The notes: generated from the letters alone by a model not told the origin. DNA of 64,000 nt from Reticulitermes speratus (GCA_021186555.1 JAJKFL010000002.1:2781001-2845000), one strand, 5' to 3'. Counted from the first letter of the stretch, positions 28,264 to 40,258 are shown. Translations and numbers: made by a program.

Positions 28264-29362
28264 GTTCGTACCGCGCAGTAAACACACTCCGTCTCAGTTA
28301 TACAAACCAGTCAGTTAATGTTGTACAGTGAAATAATCGCTGTTTGTTCTGAGATCCACACAAAACACATAAATACAGTCCGTACCGCGCAGTAAACACA
28401 CTCCGTCTCAGTTATACAAACCAGTCAGTTAATGTTGTACAGTGAAATAATCGCTGTTTGTTCTGAGATCCACACAAAACACATAAATACAGTCCGTACC
28501 GCGCAGTAAACACACTCCGTCTCAGTTATACAAACCAGTCAGTTAATGTTGTACAGTGAAATAATCGCTGTTTGTTCTGAGATCCACACAAAACACATAA
28601 ATACAGTCCGTACCGCGCAGTAAACACACTCCGTCTCAGTTATACAAACCAGTCAGTTAATGTTGTACAGTGAAATAATCGCTGTTTGTTCTGAGATCCA
28701 CACAAAACACATAAATACAGTCCGTACCGCGCAGTAAACACACTCCGTCTCAGTTATACAAACCAGTCAGTTAATGTTGTACAGTGAAATAATCGCTGTT
28801 TGTTCTGAGATCCACACAAAACACATAAATACAGTCCGTACCGCGCAGTAAACACACTCCGTCTCAGTTATACAAACCAGTCAGTTAATGTTGTTACAGT
28901 GAATAATCGCTGTTTGTTCTGAGATCCACACAAAACACATAAATACAGTCCGTACCGCGCAGTAAACACACTCCGTCTCAGTTATACAAACCAGTCAGTT
29001 AATGTTGTACAGTGAAATAATCGCTGTTTGTTCTGAGATCCACACAAAACACATAAATACAGTCCGTACCGCGCAGTAAACACACTCCGTCTCAGTTATA
29101 CAAACCAGTCAGTTAATGTTGTACAGTGAAATAATCGCTGTTTGTTCTGAGATCCACACAAAACACATAAATACAGTCCGTACCGCGCAGTAAACACACT
29201 ACATCTCAGTTATACAAACCAATCAGTTAATGCTTGTACAGTGAAATAATCGCTGTTTGTTCTGAGATCCACACAAAACACATAAATACACTGTGTGGGC
29301 AGAACGTAGAATTGTTGAATGTTAAACATGGTGGTACATATAGTAACCACTGGGCTCTAAAG
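28264..29362 (+). repeat. 114-bp-unit array E, about 9 units
   Basis: Forward orientation; very regular units, ending ACTGTGTGGGCAGAACGTAG, then GTGGTACATATAGTAACCAC and TGGGCTCTAAAGGG. Confidence 0.94.
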
Positions 29363-29860
29363 GGTTTCAGTTTCACGACGATAAGTGGCACGTCGCGCTG
29401 AAAGTGGTTAGGTTTCCGATACGGAGAGTGATGAGACATGGCTCAGTGGGCCCGCGACACAATGTAGCAATATTAGCAGTGCTGTTCTGATCAGTTGACT
29501 TACCATTTTGATACACTTTCTTCTCCGTTTGTCTCGGTTTCACAGTTTTCTGTTGCTAAGTTCGTTGACATCTGACTTGCATGTACGAGTGCCAATAGGC
29601 AGCCATTTGAATTTCGCAATCGCAATTTAAAGCGTGATTTCATTTAGGAACAGGAAATTCCGTCCAAGTCACAGTGCAGCCCGACTAACTTGACTGCTTT
29701 ATATTTACATGCGCCTTTGTGAAATTACTCACTTGAGAAAGTACGTGAGACTGAACTAATGAACCTTTTAAAGCCTAATGGTTACTACACGTACCGCCAC
29801 GTTTAACGTTCAGTATTTTGGTTTACACCAAAAACTGTTTGGTATTAAAACAACGTGGTG
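29363..29860. other. Mostly unrecognised; partial end of the 114-bp element near 29760-29830
   Basis: CTTTTAAAGCCTAATGGTTA and GTACCGCCACGTTTAAC resemble the left end of the 114-bp-unit element, without an array. Confidence 0.45.
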
Positions 29861-30147
29861 GGCCGCGATAGCTCAGTCGGTATAGCGACTTGCTACGAGA
29901 TGGACGGTCCGAGGAACTAATCCCGGTAGGTGCAAGATTTCAGCACTCGTCGAGACCGGCCCTGGGGCCTACCCAGCCTCCTGTACAATGGGTACCGGTT
30001 CACTTTCCGGGGGGCAAAGCGGCCGGGGCGTGGCGTTGACCACCCACCCCCATCTAGTGCCGATGTCAAAGAAAGAGTACAGCTATACCTCTACTCCCCC
30101 TCTTGGCCTTCACGGCCTGTTTTAGGGTGACCTTTACCTTTACATTT
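29861..30147 (+). mobile_element. SINE-2, full length, mutated box B
   Basis: GGCCGCGATAGCTCAGTCGG head; box B is degraded to GAACTAATCCC; body and CCTTTACCTTTAC tail intact. Confidence 0.85.
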
Positions 30148-30414
30148 ATTAATGCCGTATATTCAGCAGACTACTTCAGTTTCAAAATCAAGTGATGAAG
30201 TCAAGGGGTTCAGTAAACGGCTTGTGTGCACGTGACGTGGAAGTAGGCCTCCCCTTATTTCACATTACAATTCCAGCACACAACTGTGATATAGTTGGCA
30301 TAGTTATAACAAAATTTAAATAGAAGATCCTTTGAAAATCTGTCTTCAGGCTATCCCGTGAAGGTGGCTTTTATTGGATGGACCGAGATTTGAGGAGTGT
30401 AATTTATTTTTTAG

Positions 30415-30640
30415 AAGGGCACCGCAGCAGAAGCTACGGACGCACCGCAGCCTTAAGGCTTATTGTGCAACCCTGTTATGAAGATGAAGAGAAAGATGAT
30501 CAGCTTTTTTTCATTTTTCTAAGTAATGAAGCACCGGTGGAATGAAATTGACATGGGAAAACCGAAGTACTCGGGGAAAAACCTGTCCCAGTGCCACTTT
30601 GTCCACCACAAATCCCACATGGACTTACCCGGGTCTCCAC
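30415..30640 (-). mobile_element. SINE-3, lacking the tRNA-like head
   Basis: GCAGAAGCTACGGACGCACC, AAGAGAAAGATGATCAG and CACCGGTGGAATGAAATTG are shared with the copy at 55642-55893. It ends at CCCGGGTCTCCACG. Confidence 0.75.
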
Positions 30641-30659
30641 GATGCATTAGTGTTGCTGC

Positions 30660-31160
30660 TTTTTTGCTATTAGTGTCCCAAATCAGTATTAGAGTTCACA
30701 GTATTAGAGTCCACAGTATTTAGTTGGTCCACAGTATTAGTGTCCACAGTATATTAGAGTCCACAGTATTAGTGAGTCCACAGTATTAGTGTCCACAGTA
30801 TTAGTATCCACAGTATTAGATTCCACAGTATTAGAGTCCACAGTATTAGTGTTCACAGTATTAGAGTCCACAGTATTAGTGTCCACAGTATTAGAGTCCA
30901 CAGTTATAGATGTCCACAGTATATACAGTTGTCCTACAGTATTAGTGTCTACAGTATTAGTGTCACAGTATTATTCCACAGTATTAGAGCCACATATTAG
31001 GTCCACAGTATTAGATGTCCACAGATTATGTCCAGATAGGTCCACAGTATTGGTCAGTATTAGTGTCCACAGTATTTCCACAGTAGTCCACATATTATTT
31101 AGTAAATATGTCCACAGTATTAGTGTCCACAGTATTAAGTTGAGTCCACAGTATTTCATA
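30660..31160. repeat. Degenerate 15-18-bp minisatellite
   Basis: TCCACAGTATTAG with a variable 2-5 base spacer, about 30 copies, much more disordered than the other arrays. Confidence 0.92.
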
Positions 31161-31849
31161 CACGAGTAGCGGTAATCAGTTCATTAAACATGCGAAATAT
31201 ATTTAACTTACTTTGCGTACAAAATTTCTAGAAAGTAATTGAAAAAAATGAAGATAAAACGGCTAGTTGCTTATTCAGCTCAAACACTGCAATCTGCCGA
31301 CCGGTGATAAGCTATCAGTTTGCGATAAGCAGGCCACCTGTCGGAAATCACACACACATACATGTTCGCTGTTTTGTGCAGTTACATCCGTGACTCACTT
31401 TATTACTCTCCTCGGAGTAATTTCTGCAAAATGTCGCTCTTCTTCAAGCGGTATAGTATTGCGGTGATTCGGTTTTGGTCACGAGGGCTCTGACATCAAA
31501 CACCTCTTTCAATGCTCTTATCGTCGTATTTTGTTTCACCATCGGATGGTTATAAGTTGCATGTTCTCTTTATTTCGCAGAAATCATGTTTAGTGGAAAC
31601 CGAAGGGGATAGAATAGAATACCCAATGGGTTCGAGCCCTTTGAGGCCCGATGCACGTAGGCCTTTTTAACAGGCCCTTTGTGCCCCCCCCCCAAAACAG
31701 AAGTTTTCTTAGAGTGCTGTGGCCCAACATAAGGCCACGAACCCTCTAATTATGCATAACAGAAAAATATATCAAGTACAGGCTGCGGCCCAATAAACAT
31801 ATTGGCCGAGCCGTGCCTTGCTACATACCTTTCGGTTCTCCTTATGGAG
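31161..31849. other. Nothing recognised
   Basis: No gene, RNA or repeat signature. Confidence 0.35.
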
Positions 31850-32089
31850 GGAAAGGCAAAGGTCGTAAAGCAGACCCATTACAGGACCTGGAAAGGCCCT
31901 TAGGGCACCAGGAGGTCGAGGCTCATGAAGGTGGTAAGGTTGTCAGCCATACGCACAGGCCGCCTTTACCCCCCAGGAAATATTCCTGATACTCATTTCT
32001 GTTAGAGGCTCAGTCGACCCAGGGCCATAGTGCGACCGAAAGGATTATGTCAATGAAAAATTCCAGTGACACCATCGGGACCTTATGGA
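31850..32089 (-). mobile_element. SINE-5 (tRNA-derived family), head missing
   Basis: GAAGGTGGTAAGGTTGTCAG, TACCCCCCAGGAAATAT and GGATTATGTCAATGAAAAAT match the copy at 56690-56945. Confidence 0.75.
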
Positions 32090-33600
32090 GCCCCTGTAAA
32101 TAGAAATGCTCCTTTTCCAGAGGTTCTGTTACATGTGTCTTGGAGTCCTCAGTATGGGAGCCCTCCCTCCAAGTTCCCCTCACGGAGCCTCTGTAAAGAG
32201 AGAGATGCTCCCCTTCCAAAGCCTTCCGTGACATGTGTCTCAAAGTCCCCAGTAAAGATACCCCCCTCTAGGTTCCCCCTACGAAGCCCCTATATAGAGA
32301 AAGATGTTTCATTTCCAGAGCCTTCTTTTACATATCTTTATAAGTCCCCAGTACAGGAGCCCCCCTTCAGGTGCCCCTCGCAGAGCCTTCTTTTACCTCT
32401 CTCTCAAAGTCCCCAGTAAAGGAGCCCCCCTTCCAGGTGCCCCTCGCAGAGCCTTCTTTTACCTCTCTCTCAAAGTCCCCAGTAAAGGAGCCCCCCTTCC
32501 AGGTGCCCCTCGCAGAGCCTTCTTTTACCTCTCTCTCAAAGTCCCCAGTTAAGGAGCCCCCCTTCCAGGTGCCCCTCGCAGAGCCTTCTTTTACCTCTCT
32601 CTCAAAGTCCCCAGTAAAGGAGCCCCCCTTCCAGGTGCCCCTCGCAGAGCCTTCTTTTACCTCTCTCTCAAAGTCCCCAGTAAAGGAGCCCCCCTTCCAG
32701 GTGCCCCTCGCAGAGCCTTCTTTTACCTCTCTCTCAAAATCCCAGTAAAGGAGCCCCCCTTCCAGGTGCCCCTCGCAGAGCCTTCCTTCTACCTCTCCAT
32801 GTCCCAGTAAAGGACCCACCATTCCAGGTGACCATCTGCTAGAGCTTCCTCTTTTACCTCTCTCTCAAAAGTCCCCAGTAGAGAGACGCCCCTTCCAGTT
32901 GCCTCGCAGAGGCCTTTTTTTCCATCTGTCTCAAAGTCCCCATAAAGGAGCCCCTTCCAGGTGCCCCTCGCAGAGCCTTCTTTTACCTCTCTCTCAAAGT
33001 CCCCAGTAAATGAGCCACCTCCATGTTCCTCTCTCAGAGCCCCATGCAGAGAGACACTCCGTCTCCAGAGCCTTCTTTTGCCTCTCTCTCAAAGTCCCCA
33101 GTAAAGGAGCCCCCTTCCAGGTGCCCCTCGCAGAGCCTTCTTTTACCTCTCTCTCAAAATCCCCAGTAAAGGAGCCCCCCTTCCAGGTGCCCCTCGCAGA
33201 GCCTTCCTTTACCTCTCTCTCAAAGTCCCCAGTAAAGGAGCCCCCCTTCCAGGTGCCCCTCGCAGAGCCTTCCTTTACCTCTCTCTCAAAGTCCCCAGTA
33301 AAGGAGCCCCCCTTCCAGGTGCCCCTCGCAGAGCCTTCTTTTACCTCTCTCTCAAAGTCCCCAGTAAAGGAGCCCCCCTTCCAGGTGCCCCTCGCAGAGC
33401 CTTCTTTTACCTCTCTCTCAAAGTCCCCAGTAAATGAGCCACCTCCATGTTCCTCTCTCAGAGCCCCATGCAGAGAGACACTCCGTCTCCAGAGCCTTCT
33501 TTTGCCTCTCTCTCAAAGTCCCAGTAAAGGAGCCCCCCTTCCAGGTGCCCCTCGCAGAGCCCCATGCAGAGAGACACTCCATTTCCAGAGCAACGCAAAC
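32090..33600. repeat. 66-bp minisatellite, about 20 units, with diverged larger units at the left edge
   Basis: Unit CCCTCGCAGAGCCTTCTTTT, ACCTCTCTCTCAAAGTCCCC, AGTAAAGGAGCCCCCTTCCA plus GGTG. The units near 32090-32370 and 33020-33060 carry an extra segment (CTGTAAAGAGAGAGATGCTC or CATGCAGAGAGACACTCC), so a longer ancestral unit of about 96 bp seems to have lost a part. Stop-free in frames on both strands. Confidence 0.93.
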
Positions 33601-34074
33601 GGTTATCAATATTTCTCTATGAACATGAACAAATACAACTGTGGACGTTCACTTGAATTGTTCGAGGCGCCGAGCGTTCAGTCGGTGCATAGGAAGTTCA
33701 CTGGATGCATAGTAGGACGCAACATAGGCTCGCTTGCTGTGCATTAGGTTCAGGCGACGTGTTTTTCACTTTTGCTGCACACTTCCATTGCGCAAGTAGT
33801 TATGTCAGAAGTAGGTCTGCTCGGAGCCATAATAGAAGGCTAATAAACGTGGGGTTGGTTCAGGTGACACGTGTTGCCTCTTACGTGTCTGCTTTGTTTC
33901 ATGCACTTATTATCTATCCTTTTATGCATTTTTTAGGGTATTCAATTTCTTAATGTTTAGCGATCTCTGCAATATTTACATTAAATGAAATGACAGATAA
34001 ATTGACCGTTACAAAATGATGTACCAAATCATGATGTTACCTTTAGTTTAATGTTAACTGCCTTTTAATGCTTA
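33601..34074. other. Nothing recognised
   Basis: An 82-codon frame at 33705-33953 has no known domain. Confidence 0.35.
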
Positions 34075-34265
34075 GGTTACTGTCTGTAGGCTACCATCAG
34101 TTTTAACATTCCAAAATTCGACCTTATGACCATTGTGTATGTTTTATATGTATCTCAGAACAAAAACGTATTTTGCCCTATACAGCATTCAATGTTCGGT
34201 TTTTATAACGGAGATGAAAAGTGTTTACTGCGCGGTACGAACTGGGTATTTAAAATAAAACGAAT
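34075..34265 (-). repeat. Diverged single-unit copy of the 114-bp element
   Basis: Left end CCTTTTAATGCTTAGGTTAC; then TATGTATCTCAGAACAAAAA, TATACAGCATTCAATG and GTTTACTGCGCGGTACGAAC; right end TGGGTATTTAAAATAAAAC and TTAAAGGATTAATAG. One unit only, so it may represent the ancestral, unamplified form. Confidence 0.8.
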
Positions 34266-35419
34266 TACGTGTCTTTCTTAAAGGATTAATAGTTACTGAT
34301 TTGTGTGTTAGGAGCAATGACAGCCTTATTGCTGACAGGTCATTATGCAGTAGCTAATTAACCACACTCCCTTCTGTATTCGTGTAATGACATATGGGAA
34401 TTTTGTTATAAACACCATAAATATAGACAGTGTACCAATATGGATCTCACAGACGTATAGAAGGATGGGCACGAACGTTAGCCAGCTGAGGTCTCTGTTT
34501 AGAGGTTAATGCTATCCACGATGTCGGTCAGTCTCAGTCAGTCCAGTCAGTACCAATTTAGTGGGACTTCCTCTGTCATTCTGATCACCACAAACACTAC
34601 GATCGTCATCCAGCAAATGCTAAATGCTCTGACGGCGACATACAAGTCTAGTTCAGTTGCGGTCTGAGCAAATTTTATTTTTGGATATTTTTTTTATGAA
34701 ATCATTCAAGTTAAACTGTCGATAAAGCAGAACGTTATATGAATTCTAACCTATTTTATTGTATGATCTAAACTGGCCACGAGTCATTAACACTGTATAT
34801 CTCTCTTTTGTTTCACTTAGCGCGGCAGGTGTTAAACGCGATATGCCGGCGAATGCAGTGTTTGTATACGGTGAAGCTGCCGTGCTCGGTGAAACGGTAA
34901 AAGGAACACCCTGTACATTATCATCACATTCTATTAGCATTATACTGCATTGTAATACTTGTTTATTTGACAAGTAACATAACTGAAAGTGTGGACCACG
35001 CTGTAGCGTTGTTCTTCACAGGTGTTCTGAAACGTCGGAGTAAACAAACTTGTTACGGACTGTACAGTACATTATCTACGTATTTCTTTGTCAGTGACTG
35101 TGTGAAGTGGTTTTGACGTCAGCACACGGTTTTGCTGACGTTGTCGACGCCTGTTGTCTGGATATGACAGGATAGTCATTGGCGTCGTGTCTTAGTGATA
35201 CAGTTACGTTTTTAGTTTAGTTTTCCTCCTGTCGCTCCTTGCGGAGCATATGGCCTCCTTTCAGAGGTTTCTTGGTCTGGAGGTGTGCATTCTGTAGTGA
35301 GTGACCAGTCCACTGACCGCACAAGTTCTACTCATCCTGATCCATCTAGCAGTCAATCAGGAGACTTGGGTGAGAAATGGCCGCTGAAATTTGCTTACGA
35401 AACATCTCTATTCATGCCC
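34266..35419. other. Nothing recognised
   Basis: Short frames only. An isolated TCTGAAACGTCGGAG at about 35027 is a fragment of the GACGTTTCG family. Confidence 0.35.
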
Positions 35420-35602
35420 GTAAGGTTCTTTTACATGCCGTAAATCTACGACATGGGACCGACGGCTTTACTTCCCCTCCGAAGGAAGTTGTGCTACGGA
35501 TTTTTATCACCCTTAAAAATCCATCGACCTCGGCTGGGATCGAACCCGCGAACCTTGGGTCCAGTGGCGAGCACGCTAACCACTAGTCCACCGAGGACGA
35601 CG
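35420..35602 (-). mobile_element. SINE-4 (tRNA-derived)
   Basis: The minus strand reads TCGTCCTCGGTGGACTAGTG, GTTAGCGTGCTCGCCAC, then box B GGGTTCGATCCCAGCCGAGG. Only copy in the window. Confidence 0.72.
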
Positions 35603-36009
35603 ATGCAGCTACGGACACAATCATATTTTCTGAGTTGCGCAAAGTAAAGACAGAATTTGTGTATTAGTTGTGACCGAATTTCGCTCCGACTAAGTAGGCT
35701 GTTGGTTGCGTGCGATTGGTTTTAAACAATACAGTGAAGTTGAAGAAGAGTAAGGAGTTCTGGCACTCTTGAGGCAACAGTGACCGAAACGTCGGTGATG
35801 TGGGCTACGCTGAAGGCGGTATCCGTTGAAACAATAGTCCTCTCGGGAGGTGTAAAATTTTGTTACGTAAAAAACCGTGTTAGGGATGGTAACTTCGTAA
35901 TGAAGTGTAGAGTTGTAGAGAAAAGTGAAGAAATTTGATGAATATATATATGTGGCCTTGTCGTGAAGTAGAAATTTAGCGATTTTAAATGAAACATGTT
36001 GTCTTCGGG
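35603..36009. other. Nothing recognised
   Basis: A weak hammerhead-family relic (TGACCGAAACGTCGGTGATG) lies at about 35780. No gene signature. Confidence 0.35.
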
Positions 36010-36125
36010 TCAAGATTCCGAGTTCTTGACCCGTGAAGATGGGACCGATACGTTGTCCCGAAACGTCGGTAAATAATTACCACACGACGCCGTGTAATTA
36101 CCCAGAAGACCACAGATTTCATTAT
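36010..36125 (+). repeat. Single arm of the palindromic family with hammerhead-like motif
   Basis: The motif at 36029-36070 reads GTGAAGA, T, GGGAC-loop-GTCCC, GAA, ACGT, C; then TAATTACCACACGACGCCGT and ACCCAGAAGACCACAGATTT. Confidence 0.7.
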
Positions 36126-36157
36126 AATGGATGTATAGTCTGTGTTTATATACTTTG

Positions 36158-36205
36158 ATCACCCTGATGATGACTAATAAATAGTCGAAACATATGTAGG
36201 GGTGT
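36158..36205 (+). ncRNA. Hammerhead ribozyme-like motif
   Basis: CACC, core CTGATGA, extra T, stem II GACTA-ATAAA-TAGTC perfect, GAA, stem III ACATATGT, A17, then GGGGTG, which pairs with CACC allowing one bulge. Second-best copy in the window. Confidence 0.6.
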
Positions 36206-36884
36206 AAAAAATACGACATAATTGTAGTGCATGTGTTGGTAAAAATAAAGCTATCCCGGCAAGGTTTATGAGGGAAATTGAATAATTATTATAAACAAAT
36301 AGGGTAAATAGTCGTTATTATTCGTTTGTGTATTATTGTGTAAAAAATGTGTATAACGATTTGAAGGCTATCCGTGATTTTATAAAACAGTTCGTATTGT
36401 AGACGGCATTCACGGTTAGAATAAGTGATTTGTTTTTCACGACCCCGACGTGAACATCTCTGGAAACTCGGGAGTACGAGATGGTTGTGGTGTAAGATAC
36501 AAGAACTGAATTCTTTCTTCGGCCTCATTTCTCTTTTGAAATTAAAGTGCGATGAAATGAATTTGCGATCTTGCTGTCACGTTACAAGGTATTGCGTAAC
36601 CACTAGCTACGCAATTCAGCTTTATCTTAATACAACACGATATCGCGTGTAATCCAGTCATATTTCATTTAGAAATATGTTACTTCTAAGGTCACGGTTA
36701 AAGCTCACGTACGTTTTTGGTTAACAAGGTCTGCTTACGTACTTAACGAACAGCAAACAAGTCGTCGTACACGTCACAAAATGAGAATTGTACAACCGCT
36801 ATTTTGCTGTCAGATACAAGTAATCGGTTTTAATTTCTTGTAAGTTGAAACTTTTTCCTAAACAGGCTAGACAGCACATGTTTA
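36206..36884. other. Nothing recognised
   Basis: No coding or repeat signature. Confidence 0.35.
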
Positions 36885-37055
36885 CTGACTTCGGTAACTT
36901 GTTTGATTTCGGTAACTTGTTTGATTTCGGTAACTTGTTTGACTTCGGTAACTTGTTTGACTTCGGTAACTTGTTTGACTTCGGTAACTTGTTTATTTTC
37001 GGTAACTTGTTTGACTTCGGTAACTTGTCTGCCTTCGGTAACTTGTTTTCTTGCG
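36885..37055. repeat. 18-bp minisatellite, about 9-10 copies
   Basis: Unit ACTTCGGTAACTTGTTTG with one- or two-base variants at its first positions. Confidence 0.95.
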
Positions 37056-37387
37056 CAGGTCGATCATAGCTCTGCGCATGCGTGGGTAACGGTGCCCCTC
37101 CCTTCTCATCCGGACTGGGACTGTTGGGTGAAGGGGAATCACCGTTAGCCCCGCCCGTTCAGAGCTCACGAGTCGATGGCCGACCTATACACCTGAAACC
37201 AACAATGAAGGCTATCCTTCTGTGGACAGATTTCAAAATACCTGCTAATTACTGAAGCTACTTTCCGATCCCCTACGACGTCTCTACGTCAGCTGAACAT
37301 TGGCTGTCGTGTCGTAAACCACCAATGACGTCATGGGCAGGTGTCCAACATACGCGGAGCGACGAGAATCGGACACTCAGACGCGAG
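37056..37387. other. Nothing recognised
   Basis: GC-richer than the surroundings, but without gene signature. Confidence 0.35.
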
Positions 37388-37401
37388 ACCTTCAAAGTTA
37401 G

Positions 37402-37687
37402 GGTAAAGGAAAAGGTCACCCTAGAACAGGCCATGAAGGACCAGAGGGGGAGCAGAGGTATAGCTCTACTCTTTCTTTAACCTCGGCGCTAGATGGGGGT
37501 GGGTGGTCAACTCCACGCCCCGGCCGCTTTACCCCCGGGAATGACCCGGTACCCATTGTACAGGAGGCTGGGTAGGCCCCAGGGCCGGTCTGGACGGGTA
37601 CTGAAAATCTCGCCCCCACCGGGATTCGATCCCCGGACCGTCCAGCTCGTAGCGAGTCGCTATACCGACTGAGCTATCGCGGCCCAC
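37402..37687 (-). mobile_element. SINE-2, full length with TSD
   Basis: Complete head (GGGCCGCGATAGCTCAGTCG on the minus strand), box B and tail. Target duplication ACCTTCAAAGTTAG (37388-37401) and ACCTTCAAAGTCAG (37688-37701), one mismatch. Confidence 0.92.
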
Positions 37688-37940
37688 ACCTTCAAAGTCA
37701 GCCTAATTTTAATTATTTTGTAAGGAAATACAGACACGTGGTATATGTGTGGGTGTCTGACATTACAAATTTTGCACCAGTTGAAGGATTGTTATTAAAC
37801 ACGGCATTAGCGTCAGCGGTGGCCATCGTATTACCAACATAACGACAGTGCGAACGTCATAGAGGGAAACAACAGTAGTACCAACTGACCAAATTCTATG
37901 TGCCAATAATATGCAAATCTCGTTTTAGAATTTGAGAGAA

Positions 37941-38115
37941 GGCCGTGCTATGGCTCAGGCGGTTAATACCGGCTTCTCACCGCGGAGGACCGGGTTCGAT
38001 ACCAGCCTAGTCCATGTGGAATTTATGGTGGATAAAGTGACATTGGTATAGGTTTTTCTCCGAGTACTTCTGTTTTCCCCTGTAAGTATCCCACCATTGT
38101 TGCATCCTTATTCAT
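37941..38115 (+). mobile_element. SINE-3 (tRNA-derived)
   Basis: GGCCGTGCTATGGCTCAGGC, GGTTAATACCGGCTTCTCAC, box B GGGTTCGATACC, then the body with TTTTTCTCCGAGTACTTCTG. Confidence 0.78.
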
Positions 38116-38576
38116 TCATCTGTCACAGACGCAAAATATTCTTAGCAACTATCGGCGTCGTTAAATATTTAGCAAAGAATGTAAAGGCACGATTTGAGTT
38201 TTGGGGGGGGGGGGAAACTATTAAATTTGTCAAAATAGATTAACTTTTAGCATAGTTTCATTGTAGCTGTGTTTTAAACAGCTTTGTATTTCCGGTTACA
38301 CTGATGTCAGTAAATGAACCGGCCACGGCCAGATGAACAGACATTCACAGAAACTGTGCAGATCGAACTGATGATCCACGCGCTCACAGACACGGGAATA
38401 ACTGTAAAGTGTTACTAGCACTCGTTCGTGTCTGTTTGTAAGATGTAAGCTACAGTAACTAATGTAAATAAATTGAAAACCGTCATATTAACTGTGAACT
38501 TAACAGCCATATGTTTCATAGTGTTGTGTTCTTTGCTCAGGCACTGCGGTGTTGAATAACAGCCAACGGTAATACA
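38116..38576. other. Nothing recognised
   Basis: No gene or repeat signature apart from a short poly-G run near 38202. Confidence 0.35.
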
Positions 38577-39270
38577 TCATTCTGCAGTCTGTCTTACGAC
38601 AGGTCCGTAGCCTCTTCATTCTGCAGTCTGTCTTACGACAGGTCCGTAGCCTCTTCATTCTGCAGTCTGTCTTACGACAGGTCCGTAGCCTCTTCATTCT
38701 GCAGTCAGTCTTACGACAGGTCCGTAGCCTCTTCATTCTGCAGTCTGTCTTACGACAGGTCCGTAGCCTCTTCATTCTCAGTCTGTCTTACGACAGGTCC
38801 GTAGCCTCTTCATTCTGCAGTCTGTCTTACGACAGGTCCGTAGCCTCTTCATTCTGCAGTCAGTCTTACGACAGGTCCGTAGCCTCTTCATTCTGCAGTC
38901 AGTCTTACGACAGGTCCGTAGCCTCTTCATTCTGCAGTCATCTTACGACGGGTCCGTACCTCTTCATCGCAGTCTGTCTTACACAGGTCCGTAGCCTCTT
39001 CATTCTGCAGTCAGTCTTACGACAGGTCCGTAGCTCTTCATTCTGCAGTCCTGTCTTACACAGGTCCGTAGCCTCTTCATTCCTGCAGTCTGTCTTACGA
39101 CAGGTCCGTACCTCTTCATTCTGCAGTCTGTCTTACGACAGGTCCGTAGCTCTTCATTCTGCAGTCTGTTTACGAAGGTCCGTAGCCTCTTCATTCTGCA
39201 GTCTGTCTTACGACAGGTCCGTAGCCTCTTCATTCTGCAGTCAGTCTTACGACAGGTCCGTAGCCTCCTC
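38577..39270 (-). repeat. 39-bp array made from the LINE-B 3' terminus, about 18 copies
   Basis: On the minus strand each unit is GAGGCTACGGACCTGTCGTA, AGACAGACTGCAGAATGAA, exactly the last part of LINE-B up to its GAATGAA tail. The array continues from the 3' end of the LINE-B copy at 39271-39790. Units toward its middle show several base drop-outs. Confidence 0.93.
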
Positions 39271-39790
39271 CAAAGCGAGTTCTCCACACAGTGCGATCTA
39301 GTGCTTCCTCTTTCAATTTCCAGTACCCTCTCTTTTCCTTAAGGTCATCCAGTAGCTGCTTACGTCTTCTCCCTCGTCGTCCCGTCATTTCTATCCTTCC
39401 CTCTAACTTTCCTTCAATCACATGTTTCAGAAGGCAGTTTCTACGCAAGATGTGACCAATCCAGTTAGCCTTTCTTCTTTTTATTGTATGTACGATATTC
39501 CTCTCCTCCTTCACTCTATGTAATACTTCTTCATTTCTCACACGATCGGTCCAACTGATCTTCTCCATACTTCTCCAGCACCACATATCAAAACTTTCCA
39601 GATACTTCCGATCCACTTTCCCAAGTGTCTACGTTTCAGCACCACACAAAGCTATGCTCCAAATGTAGCACTTTACTAGTTTCTTCCTTAAATTTAAGTC
39701 CAGTTTGCTGGTGAAAAGAGTCTTCTTCTTGTTGAATGCTGCTTTTGCCATGACAATTCTGTATTTAATTTCACGTGTACACCTTGCATC
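39271..39790 (-). pseudogene. LINE-B reverse transcriptase C-terminal region
   Basis: The best-preserved LINE-B copy: RKYLESFDMWCWRSMEKISW, RRKANWIGHILRRNCLLKHV, then GRIEMTGRRGRRRKQLLDDL and LKEEALDRTVWRTRFGGGYG, open for 128 codons at 39230-39616. Further 5' the frame is interrupted. 5'-truncated; the 3' end is fused to the tandem array of its own tail. Confidence 0.88.
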
Positions 39791-40258
39791 CAACGCTAAT
39801 ACAGAAACAAATTTTTTTCGACAGATTGTAACTCATTTATAATCCTGTACAATTTCTGTGTATCATTATTTTATTTGACAATTATCAGTTGCCACTTTCT
39901 GTGGGCTCGTTTATCGCATTAACGTAGCCCTCTAAAGGACCGCGGGCATACGCGGCGGAGTATAGGCGCTAAGTGAGAAACGACAGTTGTCAGATAAATT
40001 AAGGACTCTTCAGATAGTGGTACTAGCCTTCCTAAAAGTAAGCTGTTCTGTGTTGTCAGATCCTGCAGTATCGACAGGCCTACGGTTAGCACTTCACACG
40101 CATTACCCAGCATTTTTTTCCTAATTTATCGTAACTGTTCGGGCGACCAAGTCACACCTTTCTTTCTTGGAAAGGACACAATTATCCTCAGCTTTTCGTT
40201 ATTTTATTCAGTCTCTGCACGCAAATTTCGGAAAATTAACCTAATTAGGCCACGATCG
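39791..40258. other. Nothing recognised
   Basis: No gene signature; the right edge holds the TSD copy of the following LINE insertion (40247-40258). Confidence 0.35.

Noticed and set aside
32304..33747. PLAEPSFTSLSKSPVKEPP and GTWKGGSFTGDFEREVKEG repeat frames
   Set aside because: 66-bp minisatellite open on both strands; edges decay into non-coding sequence with no conserved ends.
33705..33953. 82-codon hydrophobic-ended frame as a small membrane protein
   Set aside because: No conserved features or start context, adjacent to a minisatellite; cannot be supported.
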